The notes beneath the pieces were generated by a model. The model did no database searches, had not been told where the DNA came from, and worked only from the letters and a program-made list of their open reading frames with translations. The translations under genes and the position numbers were made by a program. Source: Noviherbaspirillum aerium (GTDB lineage Bacteria > Pseudomonadota > Gammaproteobacteria > Burkholderiales > Burkholderiaceae_D). Taken from it: DNA of 64,000 nucleotides. The DNA is taken from assembly GCF_008929045.1 (NCBI RefSeq), contig NZ_VFAH01000005.1, positions 186,001 through 250,000 on the forward strand, given 5' to 3'. Shown here one piece after another: positions 29,072 through 37,913 of this stretch (position 1 is its first letter; each line of letters begins with the position of its first letter).

Positions 29072-30256
29072 ATGGAAATCGATATGATCGATAACGCAAA
29101 CCTGGGCACGGTGATCAAGGTCGTCGGTGTCGGTGGCGCAGGCGGCAATGCAGTCCAGCACATGATCAACAAGGGCGTGTCCGGCGTTGAATTCATTGCG
29201 GCCAACACCGATGCGCAGGCATTGGCGGAATCGAAGGCACACAACGTCATCCAGATCGGCGAAAGCGGCCTGGGCGCAGGCATGAAGCCGGAAGTCGGCC
29301 GCAAGCTGGCGGAAGAATCCCGCGCGCGCATTCAGGACGCGCTGCGCGGCGCGCACATGGTCTTCATCGCCGCCGGCATGGGCGGCGGCACCGGCACCGG
29401 CGCCGCACCGATCGTGGCCGAAGTCGCCAAGGAACTCGGCGCGCTGACCGTCGCCGTGGTCTCCAAGCCCTTCTCGTATGAAGGCGCGAAGTGCATGGAA
29501 ATCGCTGACGAAGGCCTGGACGCGCTGACCCAGCATGTCGATTCGCTGATCGTCATCCTCAACGAAAAGCTGGAAGAGATCTACGAAGACGACAGCATGA
29601 TCGAATGGCTGCAGCATGCCGACGACGTGCTCAACAACGCCGTTGCCGGTATCGCCGAGATCATCAACGTGCCCGGCCACATCAACGTCGACTTCAACGA
29701 CGTCAAGACCATCATGGGCGAGCAGGGCAAGGCGATGATGGGCACCGCCACCGCTTCCGGCGTCGACCGCGCGCGCATCGCTGCCGAACAGGCAGTCGCA
29801 TCGCCGCTGCTCGACGGCATCGACCTGTCCGGCGCGCGCGGCGTGCTGGTCAACGTCACCGCCAGCCGCAGCCTCAAGGGCAAGGAAATCAAGGAAGTCA
29901 TGGCAACGGTGCGCGCCTTCGCCGCTCCCGACGCATCGATCGCCCAGGGTATCGCCTATGACGACGCCATGGGCGACGACATCCGCGTTACCGTGGTCGC
30001 CACCGGCCTCGGCCGCGCGCGCAAGAACGTGCAGCTGGTGCAGACACCGGTACTGCGCACCGGCACCCACAACGAGCCGATCATGCAGGGCGGCCTGATG
30101 GGCCAGGGCGCGGCACAGGGCGCAGGCTCCTTCCAGGGCCTGAGCAAGCCGGCTGTCTGGCGCCGCGAGTCGGCTTCCGACACCGTGCGCGCACTGGAAA
30201 AGAACGGCATGGAAACCTACGACATCCCGGCCTTCCTGCGCAAGCAGGCCGACTAA
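29072..30256 (+). CDS. ftsZ: Cell division protein FtsZ
   Basis: The 394-residue tubulin homologue forms the Z ring. The GTP-binding motif GGGTGTG lies at 104-110, and the T7 synergy loop NVDFNDVKTIM is intact. After a linker of about 55 residues, rich in Gln and Gly, the protein ends in the conserved tail peptide DIPAFLRKQAD that contacts FtsA, ZapD and others. AAGGGAG precedes the ATG. ZapD, a Z-ring bundling protein, is encoded further along in this window. A terminator follows. Confidence 0.98.
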   Translation: MEIDMIDNANLGTVIKVVGVGGAGGNAVQHMINKGVSGVEFIAANTDAQALAESKAHNVIQIGESGLGAGMKPEVGRKLAEESRARIQDALRGAHMVFIAAGMGGGTGTGAAPIVAEVAKELGALTVAVVSKPFSYEGAKCMEIADEGLDALTQHVDSLIVILNEKLEEIYEDDSMIEWLQHADDVLNNAVAGIAEIINVPGHINVDFNDVKTIMGEQGKAMMGTATASGVDRARIAAEQAVASPLLDGIDLSGARGVLVNVTASRSLKGKEIKEVMATVRAFAAPDASIAQGIAYDDAMGDDIRVTVVATGLGRARKNVQLVQTPVLRTGTHNEPIMQGGLMGQGAAQGAGSFQGLSKPAVWRRESASDTVRALEKNGMETYDIPAFLRKQAD

Positions 30257-30338
30257 GACGTCCCCGGCCCCAAGCGGCCCGCCTCGCCAGTCCCGCGCCA
30301 TGCAAGACAGGCAATAAAAGGGCATACTGCGGTTGGTA

Positions 30339-30376
30339 CGCCGCGCCCCTCGTGAAAACGGGCGGCGCGGCGTTTT
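30339..30376 (+). terminator. Terminator ending the dcw cluster
   Basis: CGCCGCGCC (30339-30347) pairs with GGCGCGGCG (30364-30372), a 9-bp GC stem with a 16-base loop, followed by TTTT. It lies 80 bases after ftsZ. Confidence 0.75.
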
Positions 30377-30477
30377 CATTGGCGCTGCCGGACCGACTTG
30401 CCGGCGCGGCGCCTGCGCATCACCATGCGACGCTATACAGCACGCAACACCCGATACACATTACAAGAGGACACATC

Positions 30478-30984
30478 ATGACTATCAAAGTTGGCGACCG
30501 CCTGCCCGAAGGCACTCTCTCGGAATTCATCGAAGTGGAATCGGAAGGCTGCTCGCTCGGACCGAACAGCTTCAATGTCGGCGACATCGCAAAAGGCAAG
30601 AAGATCGCGATCTTCGGCCTGCCGGGCGCCTTCACCCCGACCTGCTCGGCCAAGCATGTGCCGGGCTATGTCGCCAATGCCGACCAGCTCAAGGCCAAGG
30701 GCGTGGACGAGATCTGGTGCATCTCGGTCAACGATCCCTTCGTGATGGGCGCATGGGGACGCGAACAGAAGTCCACCGGCATCGTGCGCATGATGGCCGA
30801 CGGCGATGCGTCGTTCAGCAAGGCGATGGGCCTGGTTGCCGATGTGCCGAGGTTCGGCATGGGCACGCGCTCGCAGCGCTATTCGATGCTGGTCGAGGAC
30901 GGCGTCGTCAAGCAGCTGAACGTGGAGCAGCCGGGCAAGTTCGAAGTCTCGAACGCGGAAACCTTGCTGGGACAGATTGCCTAA
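30478..30984 (+). CDS. Peroxiredoxin (Prx5 type)
   Basis: The 168-residue thioredoxin-fold peroxidase reduces peroxides. The peroxidatic cysteine is Cys56 in PGAFTPTC, the classic Prx5 motif, and the active-site arginine lies in the MGTRSQRY segment. Further cysteines are at 25 and about 81, either of which might resolve the disulfide. It stands alone between two terminators after ftsZ, so it is probably an independent unit. AGAGGA precedes the ATG at 30478; an open frame extends upstream through the terminator but is not coding. Confidence 0.92.
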   Translation: MTIKVGDRLPEGTLSEFIEVESEGCSLGPNSFNVGDIAKGKKIAIFGLPGAFTPTCSAKHVPGYVANADQLKAKGVDEIWCISVNDPFVMGAWGREQKSTGIVRMMADGDASFSKAMGLVADVPRFGMGTRSQRYSMLVEDGVVKQLNVEQPGKFEVSNAETLLGQIA

Positions 30985-31020
30985 CTCCGATCAGCCGCGG
31001 CGAAATCCGCATTGAAACAA

Positions 31021-31052
31021 TAAGGGCCGGGAATTCCCGGCCCTTATTGTTT
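31021..31052. terminator. Bidirectional terminator between peroxiredoxin and glpR
   Basis: A perfect 26-bp palindrome (31021-31046; arms TAAGGGCCGGGAA and its complement) is followed by TTGTTT on the plus strand. On the minus strand it is also followed by a T-rich tail (ATTGTTTC). It serves the convergent peroxiredoxin and glpR genes. Confidence 0.9.
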
Positions 31053-31094
31053 CCAATCCCTCCATTTGTTCGTGCTGCAACTACGGCGCCACCA

Positions 31095-31856
31095 CTACGG
31101 CGCCACCACTACCTTCACCTGCGCCTCCTTCAGCACCTTCATCAGCGCTTCCGGCGGCTTGGCATCCGTAAACAGCATGTCCACCTGCGACAGGTGCGCC
31201 ATCCGCACCAGCGCCTGCCGTCCGAACTTGTCGCGGTCGGCGACCAGCCACACCTCGCGCGACTGCTCGATGATGGTCTGCGCCACCTTGACTTCGCGGG
31301 CGTCGAAATCGCGCAGCGTGCCATCGGTCTCGATGCTGGAAATACCGATGATGCCGATATCGACCTTGAACTGCCGGATGAAGTCGATGGTGACTTCGCC
31401 GACGATGCCGCGGTCGCGCCCCCGCACCACGCCGCCGGCGATGATCACTTCGCATCCGGGATTGTCGGCCAGGATGGCCGCCACATTCAGGTTGTTGGTC
31501 ACCACGTGCAGGCCATGGTGGTGCGACAGCGCCCGGGCAACTTCCTCGGTGGTGGTGCCGATATTGATCAGCAGCGAGCAGCCGGGCGGCACCTGCTTCG
31601 CCACCGCCTCGGCGATGCGCCGCTTGGCGTCGATGTTCATCACCTGGCGCTGGCTGTAGTCGATGTTTTCCACCGACGACGGCAGGCCCACGCCGCCGTG
31701 ATACCTCGCCAGCAGCTTGGCTTCCTCCATCTGCTTGACGTCGCGGCGCACCGTCTGCGGCGTCACATCCAGCTCCTGCGCCAGTTCCTCCACTGACATC
31801 GTCACGCGCTGCCGCACGACTTCCAGCAAGCGCCTTTGACGTGGATTAAGAGTCAT
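31095..31856 (-). CDS. glpR: DeoR-family repressor, probable glycerol-3-phosphate regulator GlpR
   Basis: The 253-residue protein has an N-terminal DeoR HTH (residues 5-55: PRQRRLLEVVR...VTPQTVRRDV) and a sugar-phosphate sensor domain with the INIGTTTEEVA loop and the FGRQALVRMA segment. DeoR proteins bind phosphorylated ligands; here sn-glycerol-3-phosphate is inferred because the gene is divergent from glpD. The ATG at 31856 is preferred (AGAAGGA directly upstream) over the longer frame to 31919, which would run into the operator region. Confidence 0.9.
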   Translation of the reverse strand: MTLNPRQRRLLEVVRQRVTMSVEELAQELDVTPQTVRRDVKQMEEAKLLARYHGGVGLPSSVENIDYSQRQVMNIDAKRRIAEAVAKQVPPGCSLLINIGTTTEEVARALSHHHGLHVVTNNLNVAAILADNPGCEVIIAGGVVRGRDRGIVGEVTIDFIRQFKVDIGIIGISSIETDGTLRDFDAREVKVAQTIIEQSREVWLVADRDKFGRQALVRMAHLSQVDMLFTDAKPPEALMKVLKEAQVKVVVAP

Positions 31857-31902
31857 TCCTTCTCTCCAACTTCTCGTGTGTTGCACTCTAAAATACCAAA
31901 AA

Positions 31903-31979
31903 CGAACAGAAACGAACAAATAAAAACAATAAATATGTTGATTTTGGTTCGGATGATGTCGTATCTTACGCGCATCATC
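31903..31979 (+). promoter_or_regulatory. glpR-glpD intergenic operator and candidate glpD promoter
   Basis: Two direct CGAACA half-sites lie 10 bp apart (31903-31908 and 31913-31918), each in an AAACGAACA context, a spacing typical of DeoR-family operators. TTGATT (31938-31943) and TATCTT (31962-31967), 18 bp apart, form a candidate promoter for glpD. A long inverted repeat, GATGATG (31952-31958) and CATCATC (31973-31979), with inner arms CGTA and TACG, brackets the -10. Confidence 0.6.
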
Positions 31980-32011
31980 TTACCGAGAATACACTTCAAG
32001 GGCGAGAACGG

Positions 32012-33556
32012 ATGGAAAACAGTCAGCACATTCTGGAGTGCGACCTGCTGGTGGTCGGCGGCGGCATCAACGGTGCCGGCATCGCGCGCGATGCCGCCGG
32101 CCGCGGCCTGTCCGTCATCCTTTGCGAAAAGGACGACCTCGCCGCGCATACTTCCTCCGCCTCGACCAAGCTCATCCACGGCGGCCTGCGCTACCTGGAA
32201 CACTATGAGTTCAACCTGGTGCGCAAGGCGCTGATCGAGCGTGAAGTGCTGCTGCGCGCGGCGCCGCATATCATGTGGCCGCTGCGTTTCGTGATGCCGC
32301 ATGACAAGGGGCAGCGCCCGGGCTGGATGATCCGCGCCGGCCTGTTCCTGTACGACCGCCTGGCCCGGCGCGAACTGCTTCCCGGCTCGCAGGGCGTCGA
32401 TCTGCGCAACCATCCCGCGGGTACGCCGCTCAAGCCGGAATTCACCCGCGGCTTCATCTATTCCGACGGTTGGGTCGACGATGCCCGCCTGGTCGTATTG
32501 AATGCCATCGATGCGGCCGAAAAGGGCGCCAGGATATTTACCCGCACCGCCTGCGAATCGGCGGCGCGCGAAGGCCGGCACTGGGTAGCGCGGCTGCGCA
32601 GGGCGGACGGAACGGCCGTCAATGTCAGGGCGCGCAGCCTGGTCAATGCCGCCGGCCCCTGGACCGCGCATTTCCTGCAGAACGCGGCGCAGCGCCCGTC
32701 GGCCAAGTCGCTGCGGCTGATCAAGGGCAGCCATATCGTGGTGCGCCGCCTGTTCGACCATCCCTATGCCTACATCTTCCAGCATCCGGACGGCCGCATC
32801 GTCTTCACCATTCCCTACGAGCAGGAATTCACGCTGGTCGGCACCACCGACATCGACTACCAGGGCGATGCCGGCAAGGTGGCGATCGACCAGCAGGAAA
32901 TCGGCTACCTGTGCGAACTGGCCAACCGCTATTTCCGCAAGGCCATCACGCCGGGCGATGTGGTCTGGAGCTATTCCGGCGTGCGTCCGCTGGTCGAGGA
33001 CGAAGCCGCCAGCGCCTCCGCCGTGACGCGCGACTACCGGCTCGAGCTCGATGGCGACGGCGCGCCCCTGCTTTCCGTCTTCGGCGGCAAGATCACCACC
33101 TTCCGCAAGCTGGCCGAGGAAGCGGTCGACATGCTGGCCGCAAACATGCCGGCGCCGTCGGTACGCAACGGCGCCTGGACCGAGCATGCCTGCCTGCCCG
33201 GCGGCGACCTGTTCGGCCCCGAGCCGAGCAACCGCGCGGTCAGCGAATTCGACAGCTTCGTGCAGGACATGCAGCGCAAATATCCCTGGCTGCCGCCGTC
33301 GCTGGTGGCGCGCTATGCCCGCGCCTACGGCACGCGCATCGATGCGCTGCTGAGCGGACGCACCCGCATGGCCGACATGGGCGAAGAAATCGCGCCCGGC
33401 CTGTTCGTGGCCGAGGTGAATTACCTGATGCACAGGGAATGGGCGACGACGGCCGGCGACATCCTCTGGCGCCGATCCAAGCTCGGGCTGCACGTACCGC
33501 CCGGGACCGAAGCCCGGCTGGATGAATGGATGCAGGCGAGGAGAGCCGCGGCATGA
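32012..33556 (+). CDS. glpD: Aerobic glycerol-3-phosphate dehydrogenase GlpD
   Basis: The 514-residue membrane-associated flavoprotein oxidises sn-glycerol-3-phosphate to dihydroxyacetone phosphate and passes electrons to quinone. The FAD loop VVGGGINGAGIARDAAGRG is at about residues 14-32, followed by TSSASTKLIHGGLRYLE. The C-terminal GVRPL and GGKITTFRKLAE blocks are canonical, and length matches E. coli GlpD (501). It is divergent from glpR and heads the glycerol uptake genes. SD AAGGG lies upstream of the ATG. Confidence 0.96.
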   Translation: MENSQHILECDLLVVGGGINGAGIARDAAGRGLSVILCEKDDLAAHTSSASTKLIHGGLRYLEHYEFNLVRKALIEREVLLRAAPHIMWPLRFVMPHDKGQRPGWMIRAGLFLYDRLARRELLPGSQGVDLRNHPAGTPLKPEFTRGFIYSDGWVDDARLVVLNAIDAAEKGARIFTRTACESAAREGRHWVARLRRADGTAVNVRARSLVNAAGPWTAHFLQNAAQRPSAKSLRLIKGSHIVVRRLFDHPYAYIFQHPDGRIVFTIPYEQEFTLVGTTDIDYQGDAGKVAIDQQEIGYLCELANRYFRKAITPGDVVWSYSGVRPLVEDEAASASAVTRDYRLELDGDGAPLLSVFGGKITTFRKLAEEAVDMLAANMPAPSVRNGAWTEHACLPGGDLFGPEPSNRAVSEFDSFVQDMQRKYPWLPPSLVARYARAYGTRIDALLSGRTRMADMGEEIAPGLFVAEVNYLMHREWATTAGDILWRRSKLGLHVPPGTEARLDEWMQARRAAA

Positions 33557-33647
33557 GGTGAAACCCGGCTTGAAGAAAACACAGATCGCACCGGCACAGG
33601 TACATGCGGAATAACAGGCGGCAGGAAATTTCAAGGAGACAGACAGC

Positions 33648-34754
33648 GTGCATTTGGCATTGGAAAACGTCAGCAGGAAGCAGGGCGCGGAAGATCACAT
33701 CTATCCGCTGTCGCTTGCGCTGGTACCGGGCACCATCAATGTCCTGCTGGGAACGACGCGCGCCGGCAAGACGTCGCTAATGCGGCTCATGGCCGGGCTC
33801 GACCGGCCGAGCGGCGGCCGCGTGCTGGCCGATGGCAAGGATGTCACCGGCGTGTCGGTGCGCGACCGCGACCTGGCCATGGTGTACCAGCAGTTCGTCA
33901 ACTATCCGTCATTCACCGTCTTCGACAACATCGCCTCGCCGCTGCGCATCAAGCGCGTGCCCGAAGCCGAGGTGAAAAAGCGCGTGACCGCCATGGCCGA
34001 ACGCCTGCACATCACGCCCTACCTGCAGCGCTCGCCGGCGGAGCTTTCCGGCGGACAGCAGCAGCGCACCGCGCTGGCGCGCGCGCTGATCAAGGACGCC
34101 GGCCTGCTGCTGCTCGACGAGCCGCTGGTCAATCTCGATTACAAGCTGCGCGAGGAACTGCGCAGCGAACTGAGCGAACTCTTTTCCGAGGGCAGGACCA
34201 CCGTCGTCTATGCGACCACCGAGCCGCTGGAAGCGCTGCAGCTGGGCGGCCACGTCTGTGTCCTGCATGAAGGCCGGCTGCTGCAGAGCGGCCCGACGGT
34301 CGATGTCTTCAATGCACCGAATTCTATCCAGGCGGCGCGCACCTTCAGCGATCCGCCGATCAACCTGATACCGGCAAGCATCGATGCCGATGGCCGGGCG
34401 CGGCTCGCCAATGAAGTGACGATACCCCTGAACGCCGCGCAACTGCAGGCGGCGGCCCGGCATCCGCATCTGGTCGCCGGCATCCGCGCGCACAGCCTGC
34501 ACCTGCGCGCCCGCCATGCCGACGATGTGGCGATCGACGCCGAGGTCGAGCTGTCGGAAATCAGCGGCTCGGAAACCTATATCCACGTGCATCGCGGCTC
34601 CATTGCGCTGGTCGCGCAGTTGCCCGGCGTGCATGACCTGGAACTCGGTTCGCGCTGCAGCCTGTATTGCCGGCCGGGCGACCTGTTCCTGTTCGCCTCC
34701 GACGGCACGCTGCTGTTTGCGCCCGGGCAGGCAACCACACCGGCAGGAGCATAG
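33648..34754 (+). CDS. glpS: Glycerol ABC transporter ATP-binding protein GlpS
   Basis: A 368-residue ABC ATPase of the sugar-uptake type with a C-terminal TOBE-like regulatory domain. Walker A is GTTRAGKT (35-42), the signature LSGGQQQR (133-140) is intact, and Walker B is LLLLDE (153-158). The H-loop position is Thr191 (ATTEPLEA) instead of the usual histidine. The name follows the glpSTPQUV glycerol transporter of Rhizobium leguminosarum, where two different ATPases work with two permeases. Start is GTG 33648, with AAGGAG 14 bases upstream. glpT follows after 2 bases. Confidence 0.9.
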   Translation: MHLALENVSRKQGAEDHIYPLSLALVPGTINVLLGTTRAGKTSLMRLMAGLDRPSGGRVLADGKDVTGVSVRDRDLAMVYQQFVNYPSFTVFDNIASPLRIKRVPEAEVKKRVTAMAERLHITPYLQRSPAELSGGQQQRTALARALIKDAGLLLLDEPLVNLDYKLREELRSELSELFSEGRTTVVYATTEPLEALQLGGHVCVLHEGRLLQSGPTVDVFNAPNSIQAARTFSDPPINLIPASIDADGRARLANEVTIPLNAAQLQAAARHPHLVAGIRAHSLHLRARHADDVAIDAEVELSEISGSETYIHVHRGSIALVAQLPGVHDLELGSRCSLYCRPGDLFLFASDGTLLFAPGQATTPAGA

Positions 34755-34756
34755 GC

Positions 34757-35872
34757 ATGGCCCGCATCGAACTCAAGGACCTGGCCCATGCCTACAAGCC
34801 CAATCCCGCCGGGCCGGCCGACTACGCGCTGCGCCCGATGAACATGCAATGGGACGACGGCGGCGCCTATGCGCTGCTCGGCCCCTCGGGCTGCGGCAAG
34901 ACCACGCTGCTCAACATCATCTCCGGCCTGGTGCGGCCCTCGCACGGACGGGTGCTGTTCGACGGCAAGGATGTGACCGACCTGCCGCCGGAAGCGCGCA
35001 ATATCGCCCAGGTGTTCCAGTTTCCGGTCATTTACGACACCATGACGGTGTTCGACAATCTCGCTTTTCCGCTGCGCAACCGCGGCTGGAAAACCGCCGA
35101 CATCAACCGCCGCGTGCAGCAGGTGGCCGAGATGCTGGAACTGACGCCGGACCTGAAGCACCGCGCCAGCGGCCTGTCGGTCGATGCCAAGCAAAAGATT
35201 TCCCTCGGCCGCGGACTGGTGCGGCCTGACGTGGCGGCGGTGCTGTTCGACGAACCGCTGACCGTGATCGACCCGCACCTGAAATGGCTGCTGCGCCGCA
35301 AGCTCAAGGAAATCCATCATGAACTCCGGCTCTCGCTGATCTATGTCACCCATGACCAGGTCGAGGCGCTGACCTTCGCCGACAAGGTGGTGGTGATGAC
35401 CCAGGGGGAAGTGGTGCAGGCCGGCAGCGCGCAGGAATTGTTCGAGCAGCCGGCGCACACCTTCGTCGGCTACTTCATCGGCAATCCCGGCATGAACCTG
35501 CTGCCGTGCACGGTGCGCGACGGCATGGCGCAGCTCGACGGCGGCGGCATTCCGCTGGGCGGCATTCCGCTGGGCGGCATCCCGCTGGCGCCGGCAGCCG
35601 CTGCGGCACTGCAGGGCGCGCAGGGCGGCATCACGCTTGGCATCCGACCCGAATTCGTCGAGTGCGAAGCACTGCCGCAGACGGGCACGGTGGCAGCGAC
35701 CGCCACCGCGGTGCGCAACCTCGGTACGCATTACCTCGCCGAGTTCCGGCTCGGCAGCCATGTGCTGGCCGCCAAGCTCAGGCAGATCGATGCCCGCGCG
35801 GGAGATACCGTGCACCTGCGCCTGCCGCCGGAGCGCACACTCTATTACGTCAACGACAAGCGGGTGGCCTGA
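34757..35872 (+). CDS. glpT: Glycerol ABC transporter ATP-binding protein GlpT (not the E. coli G3P antiporter)
   Basis: The second ATPase, 371 residues. Walker A GPSGCGKT (42-49), Walker B AVLFDE (161-166) and the H-loop His199 (VTHDQVEA) are canonical. The signature motif is degenerate: LSVDAKQK at 140-147 instead of LSGGQ. It therefore complements GlpS, which has a good signature but no H-loop histidine. Near residues 263-277 it carries three tandem GGIPL units encoded by a 15-bp DNA repeat. The ATG at 34757 is 2 bases after glpS. Confidence 0.9.
   Translation: MARIELKDLAHAYKPNPAGPADYALRPMNMQWDDGGAYALLGPSGCGKTTLLNIISGLVRPSHGRVLFDGKDVTDLPPEARNIAQVFQFPVIYDTMTVFDNLAFPLRNRGWKTADINRRVQQVAEMLELTPDLKHRASGLSVDAKQKISLGRGLVRPDVAAVLFDEPLTVIDPHLKWLLRRKLKEIHHELRLSLIYVTHDQVEALTFADKVVVMTQGEVVQAGSAQELFEQPAHTFVGYFIGNPGMNLLPCTVRDGMAQLDGGGIPLGGIPLGGIPLAPAAAAALQGAQGGITLGIRPEFVECEALPQTGTVAATATAVRNLGTHYLAEFRLGSHVLAAKLRQIDARAGDTVHLRLPPERTLYYVNDKRVA
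35543..35587 (+). repeat. 15-bp tandem repeat, three copies, inside glpT
   Basis: Unit GGCGGCATTCCGCTG at 35543-35557 and 35558-35572 is identical; the third (35573-35587) differs by one base (CATCCC). It is in frame and encodes (GGIPL)3, probably on a surface loop of the regulatory domain. It could vary in number between strains by slippage. Confidence 0.9.
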
Positions 35873-35873
35873 C

Positions 35874-36739
35874 ATGAAAACCCATAACAATCGCGCCTGG
35901 TTCCTGATCCTGCCGGTGATTCTCTGCGTCGCCTTCTCGGCCATCGTGCCGCTGATGACCATCGTCAATTACTCGGTGCAGGACATCCTCAGTCCGACCC
36001 AGCATGTGTTCGTCGGCACCGAGTGGTTCAAGATGGTGATGCGCGACAGCGAGCTGCACGGTGCGCTGTACCGGCAGATGCTGTTCTCGCTGTCGGTGCT
36101 GGCCATCCAGATCCCGCTCGGCATTCTGATCGCGCTGACCATGCCGGCGCAGGGCTGGAAGGCTTCGCTGTCGCTGGTGCTGATCGCCTTGCCGCTGCTC
36201 ATTCCCTGGAACGTGGTCGGCACCATCTGGCAGATCTTCGGCCGCGGTGACATCGGCCTGCTCGGCTATGGCTTGAACAGCCTCGGCATGGATTACAACT
36301 ACACCGGCGATTCGCTGGATGCCTGGATCACCGTGCTGGTGATGGATGTCTGGCACTGGACGCCGCTGGTGGTGCTGCTCTGCTATGCGGGCCTGCGCGC
36401 GATTCCCGACGCCTATTACCAGGCGGCGCGCATCGACGGCGCCTCGCGCTGGGCGGTGTTCCGCTTCATCCAGCTGCCCAAGCTGCGCAACGTATTGATG
36501 ATCGCGGTGCTGCTGCGCTTCATGGACAGTTTCATGATCTATACCGAACCCTTCGTGCTGACCGGCGGCGGACCCGGCAACGCCACCACCTTCCTGTCGC
36601 AATACCTGACGCAGAAGGCGGTCGGCCAGTTCGACCTCGGACCGGCCGCGGCCTTTTCGCTGATCTATTTCCTGATCATCCTGCTGTTCTGCTTCGTGCT
36701 CTACAACTGGATGCAGCGCGTCGGCACGGGAGACCAGAA

Positions 36740-36743
<4 letters not shown>
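35874..36743 (+). CDS. glpP: Glycerol ABC transporter permease GlpP
   Basis: The 289-residue inner-membrane permease has six hydrophobic segments. It carries the ATPase-contacting EAA loop (YYQAARIDGASRWAVFRFIQ, about residues 181-200) of MalF/UgpA-type permeases. The start at 35874 follows the glpT stop by one base. Its partner permease glpQ overlaps its 3' end. The name is taken from the R. leguminosarum system and should not be confused with glpP regulators of other species. Confidence 0.9.
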
Positions 36744-37546
<803 letters not shown>

Positions 37547-37547
37547 C

Positions 37548-37832
37548 ATGGAAAACATGCTTGCCTGGATGGCGTGGACGCCGCCGGTGGCCATCTTCTT
37601 CAGTCTCATCGTGCTGATGCTGATCGGCATGACGATCTGGGAAATGCGCGCGCCGACGGTGGAGCGCAAGGGTTTTCTGCCGATCAGCACGACGCGCGGC
37701 GACCGTCTGTTCATCGGCCTGCTGACCGCGGCCTACGTCAACCTGATCTGGGCCGGCATGACCGAGCTGCATCAGGCGATCGGCGCCGCGGTCGGATTCA
37801 TGGTGTTGTTGATTGTGATGCGCTGGGGCTGA
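37548..37832 (+). CDS. glpU: Small membrane protein of the glycerol transporter (DUF2160, GlpU)
   Basis: The 94-residue protein has two or three hydrophobic segments: about 10-27 (PPVAIFFSLIVLMLIGMTIW), a central one near 53-65, and a C-terminal one near 72-92. A conserved EMRAPTVERKGFLP loop lies between the first two. A protein of this kind is found at the same place, between the second permease and the solute-binding protein, in glycerol ABC operons (GlpU). Its role is unknown; it might be an accessory subunit. Confidence 0.8.
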   Translation: MENMLAWMAWTPPVAIFFSLIVLMLIGMTIWEMRAPTVERKGFLPISTTRGDRLFIGLLTAAYVNLIWAGMTELHQAIGAAVGFMVLLIVMRWG

Positions 37833-37913
37833 CTCGCGCCGCGGCACGGGCGGAAATCTTCCCGCCGTTCCGTGCTTTCTGTCTACGGGAAGGTGATAAA
37901 AAGAGGTGGAGAT

